A DNA stretch of 48,199 nucleotides from Aquimarina muelleri DSM 19832 (GTDB lineage: Bacteria > Bacteroidota > Bacteroidia > Flavobacteriales > Flavobacteriaceae). Below the pieces are notes generated by a model. The model made no database searches. It was not told the DNA's origin and was given only the letters and a program-made list of their open reading frames with translations. Below are positions 12,901 through 18,554 of this stretch, one piece after another (within the stretch, counting starts at the first letter, position 1; the number at the start of each line of letters is the position of its first letter). The stretch spans positions 83,039 to 131,237 of the forward strand of contig NZ_KE387189.1 in NCBI RefSeq assembly GCF_000430665.1. The letters are read 5' to 3'. A program made the translations under genes and the position numbers.

Positions 12901-15527
12901 ATCCATTAACTATAGGGTCATTATCCGGAGGTACTTACCAAGTATCAGTAGAGGCATTAGATACGCCTTTCTGTGATGAAGTTTCTAATACAACTACAAT
13001 CAACCAACCAACACCTATACTAGTTACTGTAAATCAAATACAAGATGAAACATGTAATCCTGGTGATGATGCAACGGTAGAAGCTGTTGCAGCAGGAGGT
13101 ACAGGTGCATTCCAATATCAGTTAGAAACTTCAGGTGGAGCTATCTTAGTGCCTTTTGGTACAGATCCAAGATTTGGAGGACTTGGACTAGATGCAGGAG
13201 TTGCTCCAGCAGGACTAGATTATGTGGTTAGAGTTAGAGATGCGAATAACTGTGAGGCTACAGGAAATATAAATATCCAACCACCTGCACCAATAGGATT
13301 AGATCCTATTGCACCAACTATATTGGCTTGTGCAGATAGTGAAGATGGTGTAATTGTAGCAACTGCTACAGGAGGTCAAGGAGCAGGAACGTATTTCTTT
13401 ATGTTAACCTTCCCTGATGGATCACAATCCGGACGTTTGTCTAGCACTACAGATACGTATAGATGGGAGGACCTTAAACCAGGAAATTATATAGTTACAG
13501 TTTCAGATAACCTTAATTGTGAAATCGATCAAAATCCAGTAATTATTGATGCACCACCAGCAGTAACTATAGATATTAACCCTACAGGTGTAAGCTGTCT
13601 TACAGCAAACCCTAATAACATTCAAGTGATTCCTGGAGGAGGAACTTTAGTAGGATACGAATTTGGGGTTAGTAGTGATAATGGAGTTACTATAACATGG
13701 CAAGTAAGCGATACCTTCTTAAATTTACCTGAAGGAGACTATGATTTTTATGTAAGAGATAGTAACCTATGTGAATCTCCAGCTTCTACTAGAGTTCAGG
13801 TTAGAGATCCAGAGCCTTTTGTGGTAACATTAGATTTGAATAATACATCAATTATATGTTTTAGTCAACCTACAGGCTCGATTGATGCAGTTGCAACAGG
13901 AGGATTAGGTAACTATATGTATAGTATTGCAGGAACAGATTATTTAGGAGGAGTGGTTACTATTGGTCCACAAACCACTAGTTTCTTTGGAGACTTATTA
14001 GCTGGTAATTATACATATACTGTAACTAGTGGGGATTGTGTAGATAGTGTTACTCCATTTACAATTACGCAACCGTTAGAATTTATAATAGATGTAGTAG
14101 AAACACCTATTTCATGTAATGGAGATACAGATGGTAGTATCCGTGTATTTGTTGAAGTAATTACTCCTCCAGGTTCACCAGGAGGTACCGCACCATATTT
14201 TTATTCGTTGTATAATAGTGCAGGTAATGCGGTGTACACTTTCTTAGAAGATGATATAGATGGCATAACCGCGGAACATACATTTATAGATCTTCCTGCA
14301 GACACCTATAGAGTAGAGGTAGAAGACAATAATGGATGTCCAAGAGAAGTAACAGATATTATTATTATAGAACCAGAAGCGATTGTAGCTACTATAACAG
14401 CAACAACTCCAGAAGATTGTGCAGGAGATATGAATGGTACAGCAAACGTATCTATAACAGGAGGATTACCACCAGCTAACCCTGCAGATCCAAGTTATTT
14501 CTGGAGTATTGATGGAGTAAATTATCAGCCAGTATTAGATCCTGCTAACTTATTTATTGATAACCTTCCAGGAGGAACTACTACATTATTTATTAGAGAT
14601 TCTCAAAATAATGCAAATTGTCAAGGAGCATTTAATATCGAAATTGAATCTGGAGTTAATCTAGGAGCTACTTTAATACCAAGATTGGTATGTCCTGTAT
14701 ATGATTATACAGATCCTAGAAACCCGATAATGACAAGAGAAGAGCAGTATTTTGTAGAGTTTAGTATTATCGATGAATCCAGAGATTTAGGTATAATCTA
14801 TACCCTAAATGGTGTCAATGGTACTCCTAATCCTGCTAATAACTCTAATTTAACAGGTATTTTTGAAGTAGTTCCAGGAGAATATGAAGGAGTTATGGAG
14901 TTCCAAGGATGTACAAGAACGGTAGATACGATTGAAATCTTTGATTACACTCCGCTAGCAATACCAGTTGCTCAGATGACAGGTAATTCACAAGATCCTA
15001 ATGAGTATCAGATTATAGCTTCTGGAGGAAGAAGATTTGATAGAGAACCTTTTTATTCTTTCTCGTTTACAATTTTGGAAGAAGGCACAACTCTAGAAGA
15101 ACTAGTACCATCAGACTTTACAGAGTTAGACGGTAATATTTTTACTATACGAGAAACTGCTGATTATGTATTAAGAGTTGTAGATGCAGATGGTTGTGAA
15201 GTTTTAACAGTACAGAATATCACATATATTAATATTCGTATTCCAAATTATTTCACACCAGATAGCCCAAATACTAGTATAGAAGAAAGATTCTGGTATC
15301 CAAGACAAATCACCCCTAACTTAGATGATCCTTTCTTCTTTGAAAATATGGAAGTAATGGTATTTGACAGGTATGGTAGAATGTTGGCAGAATTTAAAGG
15401 AGACCAACAGGGTTGGGATGGACTTTACCAAGGAAAACAACTTCCATCTGGAGATTATTGGTATACCATTATCCTTAATGATATAGACAACAGAGAGTTT
15501 ACAGGTCACTTTACATTATATAGATAA
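948..15527 (+). CDS. Giant SprB-like cell-surface adhesin with T9SS type B C-terminal sorting domain
   Basis: A 4859-residue secreted protein, of the same class as SprB of F. johnsoniae, the mobile adhesin of gliding motility. A signal peptide ends near residue 34 (hydrophobic core IILVFLMIG, cleavage after LFAQ). If translation starts at the ATG at 981 (MKLRFKST) the n-region would be of ordinary length; the ATG at 948 has a purine-rich AAGAAAGAG upstream, so both starts are possible. Residues about 90-410 resemble the N-terminal region of other large flavobacterial surface proteins; about 413-545 is a DUF11-type domain; about 560-860 has Ig/PKD-like strands. About 864-4565 consists of SprB-type repeats of roughly 75-100 residues with a conserved Cys and motifs such as CNGDADG, GxYxVxVxD and DxxGC. 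Residues 4763-4859 form the type B sorting domain (YFTPD, VMVFDRYGRML, GWDGLYQGK, LPSGDYWY). It would be exported by the T9SS and attached to the surface with help from the SprF-like partner encoded next. Low Lys and high Thr/Pro/Ala/Gly content fit an extended stalk. Confidence 0.93.
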   Translation: MTTKYPNTPMLMKLRFKSTIILVFLMIGTQLFAQVPFDSVPNSTLRINGELKIIGNAIVGLNQRLSNDNNCSSSYGPVYTPNDDYNGTCSNNQRIFGYIDIDGDPSTFSSSSADLILTSGCEKIAYAGLYWSASYFVQRNPNNNDYVQYTGLPLPDNRPDFRTIKIRPPGGSYITIPPSQTQVIYNGYRNTATNPSNRAADDIPYVCYADVTSIIQGLGTGNANGTYTVGDMRAATGHSGNNANGISGGWVLVVAYEDPNLSAKFISTNNGYLVIRPGGPLLPFQYTGFNTLPAPLPVRARYAIATLEGDRRFSGDEFEVQKPDNDWHPIFTTPANPDNNFYDSSISVNGQYVTTRNPASRNTLGFDADIFNIDNPSNTIIGNSQTTANFRTASAGDKYSVFFNSFQIEIIEPELTVKKRVLDVNGIDITGQPVNFADQLFYELTIENQGNEAITAASILDVLPANVDFTLGSITTSNPGIVATPNGTNREIDITIDDALIVRNGGVHTVRFGVSVVATCADLRDACSNEINNTAISTYTGIESGITKTGEESILDQDACQSDIIGSSNVLINNGICFTETQPAFICTGSLTLTAGAGFTRYEWVNANNPGVIIGTNRELVVTVAGTYIVTEFGAPTCQDSQQTFEVDAFNTIQHPVVDIVNGLDSNPNVNGNLRTCTVTGEELPEIFLCGTGTSLNIPINFPVGTTVVWERMDPAACPSVVRDPDCPTIDAACNGDWVQVSTDIGSYTVTQAGEYRIRATFDSNCTIPFYFNVFQNNFDPDLVVIRQIICGTPGTIRVQNSSNQYEYQLITPSGGTIAYQDLAEFTGLTAVGNYTVNVRQKGGLPTACVFQDAVFLDELDATETVTATSPTCPGDRGEISITVADSQINYTYIINSTTTAFTDTEGPTTIPSHVFTGLVPDTYEVQVLSADGSCSEVFTRTVNAIAPFSATIRLVEDLHCNPDYQPDINLADYDPDQFIAIYEVTVIGGSTNFSFNNQIDFLGTTLVPLTATTYQFRATTAGNYPVYVNDLDNSCTIFAGSVDVNPYTSIAATAAPTDPVCPTGTGSILVNITAGEGPFTYILDQGTANEVTIGPTVSTSETFNNVDTSISHVVTVQDQFGCDLQLPPINFTAPTAITANIALTQDYQCNATGSSVPAILGEITVSGASGGNGSYEYSIDGVDFTNTTGVFTGLTDGTYTLYIRDTNTAACPVNLGSITIEPLQVVTDLTFAQTQVQCPGLTSDITLTATGSNGAVPPTNFEYQITAPIVRPWQASNVFTGIPAGATYTFESRILRNGGASNACVYSERYTIDAIDAISVSASITAEPTCDTDPDASFTFTVTGIDLTSTTYSYDVSGGTIAGSLTGNTLTTVPVSIPGIGAGTYDIVVTDDTTLCTATTQVIITDPADLTIDPPTTTPAGCGINDGTITVTANGGRGGYQYELRNAAGTLPAIVAYQGTNSFTGLAPGTYTVFVRDGNTLAACEENIQAIVGEELAPVIVLATGGDACYDPINRATQWITITPGVAAPIGPFTYSLDGGAPVAVTFLSAPAPANTFEIPNLTPGAHTISVINTVSVCPSNTINFTINPELIITANLDKDIDCNSGAEISFTATGGDGSYTFNLLGPAPQSGITSPITGITTPGTYQIEVEDGLSCTAVSNTITINPYEALTGNLVPIDPACPTDNGGITVNTTAGEGPFTYILDGTITFGPTSNVSHTFNGVDATVPHNVVIRDRFNCDLALGPISLAPPATIAATINDDFRLLSCTATPGAQAQVTAITGGSGTYEWSLNAAGPFTAVAAIPFEIDFATAGSYTLYIRNEATDDCVQSFPITIDPLLEVDDITFVLGTSDCSVQTYEVTATAAPVGPTYTYSVVPAPVSGDATTGVFVLNRDVTYTFTATRGDSQCTYSEDYRQELVPEIQITNAVETSPTTCIAGSDGSLSFTVGNSANFTYTITGPIAVPSGSGTGVTPVAVGSLEAGVYTITVTDSNLAGGSPPNCQATTTVTITQPDPITFTIDPVDQDCAADTNTVTISGVAGGSGAGYTYVLSDSGGTAVGPSRPVNQPYNNVPNALGYQIVVTDGAGCPSAPQTLNINQLDQLNATVNTGSDFCLDDGAVSFTIDIDATNSGTPDYIYNVTRSGVVVIPDTNVGAATTFTTTPNLTIPGDYIITITDSNGCPVVLPTQTIAPAVELIATPVADITCDALGNPVDAEFSFVVNGGYTPFDIAVSFNSGAFTDHITNGIAPFANYTATSGAGSYVFRVTDDRGCAFTTTPFTVTDPDAPTITAPTVDLDCDGDTGTAVVNVTGTETPYEIDFQNTGTFVTITGTQISFPNLTANTYDFTVRSSRGCLTTGSVIINQPDPITATELLTPIRCSGTIGGGNTPGSILLTLAGGTPAADAASYTYILTRDGSVIAPPVPVSFPSADQVFFDGLVFGFYTIEVVDTNGCLTLVGSYQIENEIDSLSFVPTTVNGTCAGGFDLQVDIIQGSGIDPGPPRTVPGFRVEIIGDPGSVRNLGDDGAATPLPIRTTTYNGLAYGVVYTILATDLATQCTYQEQFTPTPPSEPIVTITSVTPSTCKDADNGQVTFEVSAYDSNGGTQSFTWEILNAFNGVVVETSPGSVPATGNPAPVSIGPVGTLAQGTYIVRVTEDLGTLCPGLSAEFTITEPTAVTATAGTPTPANSCGTNAQVVISTNGGTLFSIPPTADGYQYALIADDGGGSPITTPTVFADFPFTNNVIDLGNTNGQVQHIFVVDANECTFGPITVTTVVNPLPTVTAPPFVDDPCIYDNNYTFQVVGTGLGTLTYQLNGGTAVTGSIDNFNHVFTVSSAGTYTITITDETGCTNTDSIEVYDPLEIVAEFTTAPDCLNPTGVITTTLSGTSPAAAGTLSYILQDSGGTPTGNTTGAATGIFTGVAPGSYIVEVTDDGRGPAPGCPFTGPVSIEAPTLPILLAQPPTSVTCNGDADGVINAVLDPATEDATATYQYEITAGPATRPLQTSPQFTGLAAGTYTVRVTATEANVSLSVLCTDDQDYTIGDPTVVIATGTPQDPLTCGAGNTTSPGTIAITIDATTGTGPDYFVTVTQPDGVVRTRIPVPTPIPAPPATALLIDAPVDGAYNITVFDSNNCPVILPPVNVAPLPVMSDPTVTPGTPIDCVTNVQQVTVSITGGTGPFDFAETSGAVTTQTGIVAGTGDTAAPGVQTTATFNLPGVGNYVFEITDTATGCTIQTLPFDVPEYDTIEATITPSVNVACAGDATGEIILTVTGYPVAPVAPGTYDYQVTNTTTGTITNGTGDVGSGPLTITGLEAGEVVVVVTATQTPLCDATTNIVTISEPDALTLDALSISTPDCNNGLSVVTMDASGGVGPYNYAAEAGTLVPGPAPVTPGVFPLSDTFSLDPVTSLDWVIYVQDANGCITPRQIAIPPVTAPPTLDLIPEFVDDACDFDNNYTFTVTATSNVPAPGTGALTYQLNTVAPVAAVGPQVPGNVNNNTHQFTVTAPGRYRVFVYDENGCPSASQDITVYPELLVIATMTVPTCRDNDATIVATVSGGSDITANPGNFTFDLVDAGTGITVSGVTQTPGPGADQITFSSTVAGTDGIFPGDYRVEVIDSAIGLAPGCPANFDITVPTFLDPIPSGAPTPVSCFGGNDGTILVSLDPAADVDTPYQYQIVAGPETRPLQLDPLFENLPAGTYDIVVVSDKGCSNTPAIQVIVGGPTAALDVVPSQTAYGCSTSNVEVFPIITLTITDGTPDYDVSYTGAATGSETDVADADGGTAGVQYNVTATVAGTYTFTVTDNNNCAFANFDVIVPAFPIMTDPTVTRDTAAVNAGFISCDNPETVIVSITGGTGPFDFVEISGSGTPPVPSQLGVVAGTGNVDPPVGVQTTATFALPSIGNYKFKITDQGTGCFIETSEYTIAAFDDITVALTTLTDVLCAGATTGELSLNIGGYTGAYNYTVTNTGTGAVVVPSTAANTTTNPLTIGSLSGGTYQVSVEALDTPFCDEVSNTTTINQPTPILVTVNQIQDETCNPGDDATVEAVAAGGTGAFQYQLETSGGAILVPFGTDPRFGGLGLDAGVAPAGLDYVVRVRDANNCEATGNINIQPPAPIGLDPIAPTILACADSEDGVIVATATGGQGAGTYFFMLTFPDGSQSGRLSSTTDTYRWEDLKPGNYIVTVSDNLNCEIDQNPVIIDAPPAVTIDINPTGVSCLTANPNNIQVIPGGGTLVGYEFGVSSDNGVTITWQVSDTFLNLPEGDYDFYVRDSNLCESPASTRVQVRDPEPFVVTLDLNNTSIICFSQPTGSIDAVATGGLGNYMYSIAGTDYLGGVVTIGPQTTSFFGDLLAGNYTYTVTSGDCVDSVTPFTITQPLEFIIDVVETPISCNGDTDGSIRVFVEVITPPGSPGGTAPYFYSLYNSAGNAVYTFLEDDIDGITAEHTFIDLPADTYRVEVEDNNGCPREVTDIIIIEPEAIVATITATTPEDCAGDMNGTANVSITGGLPPANPADPSYFWSIDGVNYQPVLDPANLFIDNLPGGTTTLFIRDSQNNANCQGAFNIEIESGVNLGATLIPRLVCPVYDYTDPRNPIMTREEQYFVEFSIIDESRDLGIIYTLNGVNGTPNPANNSNLTGIFEVVPGEYEGVMEFQGCTRTVDTIEIFDYTPLAIPVAQMTGNSQDPNEYQIIASGGRRFDREPFYSFSFTILEEGTTLEELVPSDFTELDGNIFTIRETADYVLRVVDADGCEVLTVQNITYINIRIPNYFTPDSPNTSIEERFWYPRQITPNLDDPFFFENMEVMVFDRYGRMLAEFKGDQQGWDGLYQGKQLPSGDYWYTIILNDIDNREFTGHFTLYR
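3539..14650 (+). repeat. Array of SprB-type repeats within the giant adhesin gene
   Basis: In-frame divergent repeats encode roughly 40 modules (estimated by eye) of about 75-100 residues. Each carries a Cys near the start of the module (for example SPTCPGDRGE, VTCNGDADG, VSCFGGNDG, ISCNGDTDG), a central Tyr-rich strand (YQYEI, YTYIL), a GLxxGTYTV turn and a closing D-xx-GC strand. Divergence at the DNA level is high, so the array is old or diversifying and not a recent exact amplification. Confidence 0.85.
9304..13310 (+). repeat. Higher-order tandem duplication (about 2 kb units) inside the adhesin repeat array
   Basis: Two consecutive blocks share the same order of distinctive modules. 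The first starts near 9304 (FVDDPCIYDNNYTF) and the second near 11274 (FVDDACDFDNNYTF). Within each block the following appear in the same order: a GCP-containing module, a module with GPxTRPLQ (ITAGPATRPLQ, IVAGPETRPLQ), a module with DxNxCxxxxxxVxVAP/PAFP, and a module with ITGGTGPFDF followed by VQTTATF. The offset is about 1970-2040 bases. This shows duplication of multi-module blocks and not only of single repeats. Confidence 0.75.
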
Positions 15528-15620
15528 TATTTAATAGTCTGGGTGAGTTATAAACTATATGGGCAAAACCATAAGATATAGAAAGAGAAATAGTTAATGA
15601 TCTGTAATTTTTAATGTTAG

Positions 15621-16577
15621 ATGAAGAAGTATATTGTAATATTTAGTCTATTTGCAACCTATTGCACTTTTGCACAGGAGTTTTTTGCACCTGTACAAAA
15701 TCAATATATAGCAGATAACCCGTATTTGATATCCTCTGCGTATGCAGGTATTGGAGATTGCTGGCAGATCAGAGGTTCTGGTTTTGAACAATGGGTGAGT
15801 ATAGAAGATTCCCCAGGAACACAATCTTTATCTATAGATGGTAGGATATCTGACCGTTCTGGAGTAGGTGCAATTCTTTTTAATGACCAAAATGGTTTTA
15901 CCACACAAAAAGGTATTCAATTATCTTTTGCGCACCATTTAACATTAAGCGAATACGATAATCAATACCTTTCTTTTGGTATTAGTTATAAGTTTACCCA
16001 GTTTGGTATTGATACTTCTGAGTTTAATAATGGAGATCCAGATAACCCATTTAATCCAGGATTAGCAGATATAAGTGTAAATGATTCTAATTTTGATATA
16101 GGATTATTATATCGATTGGGAAGATTCTTTTTAAGTGCGAACGCGGTAAATTTATTACAGAAACAGATAGATGATTTTAATCCTACAGAGCCTTCTCAAA
16201 TACAGAATTACTATTTATATTCAGGATATACGTTTTATCATAAATTTAGCGATATAGAAGTAGAACCATCTGTACTATATCAAAATTTTGCTGGAGATGG
16301 TCGTTCTACGACAGATCTTAACTTAAAAGTACGCAAAATGCATAGAGGAGATTATTATTGGGCAGGGATTAGTCTTCGATCTTTGGTAGATCAAGATTTT
16401 AAACCTTTATCGGTATCTCCCATGGTAGGAATTAAAAAAGCTAATTTTTATGTGGCTTATGGATATCAAGTTAATGTTAATGAGGTATTACAACCAACAA
16501 CAGCTGCAGGATCTCATATGATTACATTAGGATTTGATTTTGGATGTAGACAAAGTAAATGTGGATGTACGTATTAA
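15621..16577 (+). CDS. PorP/SprF family T9SS outer-membrane protein
   Basis: A 318-residue protein of the PorP/SprF family, outer-membrane beta-barrel-like proteins that act with type IX secretion. In F. johnsoniae SprF is needed for secretion and surface attachment of SprB. A signal peptide is clear (MKKYIVIFSLFATYCTFAQ). The mature start (FFAPVQNQYIADNPYLISSAYAGI) has the Asn-Pro and Ala-Gly features of the family, followed by amphipathic strands such as LSFGISYKFTQFGID and FDIGLLYRLGRFFLSANAVNLL. It lies 93 bases after the giant adhesin and is followed by a strong terminator, so it should be the last gene of the operon. The extreme C-terminus has three cysteines in eleven residues (GCRQSKCGCTY). 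Assignment as the dedicated partner of the upstream adhesin follows from gene order; the family call is from sequence. Confidence 0.92.
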   Translation: MKKYIVIFSLFATYCTFAQEFFAPVQNQYIADNPYLISSAYAGIGDCWQIRGSGFEQWVSIEDSPGTQSLSIDGRISDRSGVGAILFNDQNGFTTQKGIQLSFAHHLTLSEYDNQYLSFGISYKFTQFGIDTSEFNNGDPDNPFNPGLADISVNDSNFDIGLLYRLGRFFLSANAVNLLQKQIDDFNPTEPSQIQNYYLYSGYTFYHKFSDIEVEPSVLYQNFAGDGRSTTDLNLKVRKMHRGDYYWAGISLRSLVDQDFKPLSVSPMVGIKKANFYVAYGYQVNVNEVLQPTTAAGSHMITLGFDFGCRQSKCGCTY

Positions 16578-16583
16578 GATAAT

Positions 16584-16635
16584 AGATAATTAAACAATAA
16601 AAGCGCCTTTTGGCGCTTTTATTGTTTAATTATCT
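16584..16635. terminator. Strong bidirectional rho-independent terminator
   Basis: A perfect 24-bp inverted repeat (16584-16607 and 16612-16635) with a TTTT loop. The GC-rich core AAGCGCC/GGCGCTT sits at the loop and is flanked by A-rich and T-rich arms. It lies between convergent genes (the sprF-like gene on plus, the DoxX-like gene on minus) and gives a U-rich tail in both directions. Confidence 0.93.
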
Positions 16636-16643
16636 TAATGATT

Positions 16644-17042
16644 CTATAACGAAATCACATATAATCCAAAAATGGAAACTATAAAGTAACAGGTAATCGT
16701 TAAAGCTCCAGGATAATCTTTTGCTACTCTTTGCCCAAATAGCAACATTAAAAGTGTAATACAAGCTAAAAACATAGCTAAAACCCCAAAAAAGACATCG
16801 TTATTTGCAATAAGGGTATATACTCCTATAACACAGCATATAGCTGTAATCATTTCAATAATTAAAACAACAGCCAATAGCAAAGGAACTGCATTGCCCA
16901 TAAAAGTCTTTGCAAAATGCTCTTTTAACCAACTTAAGTTTCCTTTCCAATCGGTTATTTTATCTATTCCAGATTGCAAAAATGTAATAAGGAGAAATAA
17001 TAAAATGGTTATTGAAACAATATTATTTATAAAGTTATCCAT
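16644..17042 (-). CDS. DoxX-like small integral membrane protein
   Basis: A 132-residue membrane protein with four predicted hydrophobic segments (about residues 5-24, 50-75, 82-105 and 112-131). The N-terminal helix, followed by SGIDKITDWKGNLSWLKEHF and a short Gly/Asn-Ala-Val-Pro turn, resembles the DoxX/DoxX-like family. Members are small four-helix membrane proteins; some take part in quinone-linked oxidation, but most are uncharacterised, so no reaction is assigned. It is transcribed away from holB and has its own promoter-like sequence (TTG at 17088-17090, TATATTTG at 17063-17070 on the minus strand). It ends against the shared terminator. Confidence 0.75.
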   Translation of the reverse strand: MDNFINNIVSITILLFLLITFLQSGIDKITDWKGNLSWLKEHFAKTFMGNAVPLLLAVVLIIEMITAICCVIGVYTLIANNDVFFGVLAMFLACITLLMLLFGQRVAKDYPGALTITCYFIVSIFGLYVISL

Positions 17043-17062
17043 GTGTGAGTAGTTTAGTAGAT

Positions 17063-17090
17063 CAAATATAGAACAAGATTTTTAAAACAA
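17063..17090 (-). promoter_or_regulatory. Bacteroidota-type promoter for the DoxX-like gene
   Basis: On the minus strand TTG (17088-17090) is followed after 17 bases by TATATTTG (17063-17070). This matches the known Bacteroidota consensus TTG-N17-23-TAnnTTTG. The start codon lies 20 bases downstream, giving a short leader. Confidence 0.65.
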
Positions 17091-17155
17091 AATATCAAAT
17101 TTGTGTTTAATAAAACTCAGAAAGTATAATATACCTTAATAAAATACAGGCGCAG

Positions 17156-18307
17156 TTAATTTTTTTTATGAAGAAGTCGAGTTAATTTTATGGATAGATC
17201 TGTAAGAATTATTTTTGCATTACCATTTCGTTCTATATGATATGTTGCATCCTGCAATTCATTACAAATGTCCATAATATTAGCCCCATGAATAAAAGGT
17301 GCAAAATTTTCTAATTTAAAGCCCTTGGTGCTAGGCTCTAAAAAAACTAAATCTTTAGCACCATAATTAAGTAACATTGCCTGTCTAAAAAAATCTAAAC
17401 AATAATTTAAAAATTTTTTTTGCGTTTCTCTTCCTGTAGAAGCGATAGATTCACTCCAGAAAATTAAATCATTTATAGCAGATTTATTTCCTTTAGCTTT
17501 AAAAGCAGTGCGTACCCATTGTATGAACCATTCTTCAAATTGGTCGTCACCGCCATCGTGATGTAATAGATGTAAAGCTTTACTGTAATCTCCATTTGCC
17601 TGATGCGCTATTTTTAAAGCTTCGCTATCCGATAGGTTTTCTTTTTTCTGAAGGGCTTCTTTTATTACCTGCTCTCCTAATGGGGGGAAATGTAAAACCT
17701 GACACCTCGATCTAATAGTTTGTATAAGCTGCTCTTCATCTTCGGTTATAAGTATAAAAATAGTTTTAGCAGGAGGCTCTTCAATTAATTTAAGTAATTT
17801 ATTAGAGGCAGCAGTATTCATTTTATCTGCCATCCAGATTAGCATTATTTTATATCCACCTTCATAACTTTTAAGCGAAAGCTTCTTTACAATTTCTAAT
17901 GCTTCATCTACTCCAATTTGCCCTTGTTTATTTTCAACTCCTAGAGAAAGATACCAATCAAAAATACTACCATAAGGATTTTCTCTAACAAATTTTCTCC
18001 ATTCTTCTGCAAAATGATCAGATGTAGGATGTTTTTTTACTTTATCATTTACAGCTACAGGGTATACAAAATGTAAGTCAGGATGTGCAAGATGATCGAA
18101 TTTAATATTGCAGGAGTGATTACCTTCTGTATTTTCGCTATTTTGGTTTTTACAAAGCACATATTGTGCATATGCTATAGCCATAGGTAGAGTTCCACTA
18201 CCATTTGCGCCTACAAAAAGTTGCGCATGAGGAATCCTGTTGCGGTTAGCACTTGTGGTCAAATAACTTTTAATATGTGTAAGTCCTAATATGTCAGAAA
18301 AAAGCAT
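17156..18307 (-). CDS. holB: DNA polymerase III subunit delta prime
   Basis: A 383-residue clamp-loader subunit of the AAA+ class; it acts in the gamma/tau complex that loads the beta sliding clamp. The N-terminus MLFSDILGLTHIKSYL, the degenerate P-loop GANGSGTLPMAIAYA (no Lys in the Walker A position, as usual for delta prime) and HPDLHFVYPV are typical of flavobacterial members. The region LIWMADKMNTAASNKLLKLI followed by EEPPAKTIFILIT corresponds to the Walker B/sensor 1 segment, and TIRSRCQVLHF contains the conserved SRC motif. Only two cysteines remain in the area of the zinc module found in E. coli delta prime (YVLCKN and HSCNIKF). It is divergent from pgk. A TATATTTG box lies only 5 bases before the ATG, suggesting a very short leader. 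Confidence 0.92.
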   Translation of the reverse strand: MLFSDILGLTHIKSYLTTSANRNRIPHAQLFVGANGSGTLPMAIAYAQYVLCKNQNSENTEGNHSCNIKFDHLAHPDLHFVYPVAVNDKVKKHPTSDHFAEEWRKFVRENPYGSIFDWYLSLGVENKQGQIGVDEALEIVKKLSLKSYEGGYKIMLIWMADKMNTAASNKLLKLIEEPPAKTIFILITEDEEQLIQTIRSRCQVLHFPPLGEQVIKEALQKKENLSDSEALKIAHQANGDYSKALHLLHHDGGDDQFEEWFIQWVRTAFKAKGNKSAINDLIFWSESIASTGRETQKKFLNYCLDFFRQAMLLNYGAKDLVFLEPSTKGFKLENFAPFIHGANIMDICNELQDATYHIERNGNAKIILTDLSIKLTRLLHKKN

Positions 18308-18311
18308 AAGA

Positions 18312-18319
18312 CAAATATA
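18312..18319 (-). promoter_or_regulatory. Candidate -7 box for holB
   Basis: TATATTTG on the minus strand matches TAnnTTTG and lies 5 bases from the holB start codon, so transcription would begin at or just inside the start codon. I see no convincing TTG at the expected distance, so the call is tentative. A start further downstream would be an alternative, but the conserved MLFSDILG argues against it. Confidence 0.4.
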
Positions 18320-18554
18320 AAAAGAAGAACGATGTGTAGTATAGGATTCGTAAATTTATAATTGTAAAAAATACTATTTAGTGAAAAGAGATAAAATCAT
18401 AAATAAGATAAGATTTTTTTATTGAAGAAGGACTTTTTATAAAAATTCAATAAAAGTGAAAATTTGCTCTGATTTCGAAGTAATTTTTCTTTTAGATTTA
18501 ACTTTTTTTGATGAAATAGAATTATTTTCGTTAATGAAAAACCAATCCATTAAG

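Noticed and set aside
3539..14650. Regularly spaced similar units that could suggest a CRISPR array or VNTR
   Set aside because: The repeats are about 230-300 bases, in frame and divergent, and encode protein modules; there are no short direct repeats with unique spacers.
18456..18554. Longer start for phosphoglycerate kinase (33 extra residues)
   Set aside because: The extra residues do not resemble the conserved Pgk N-terminus, which begins at MKTIHDFNF (18555).
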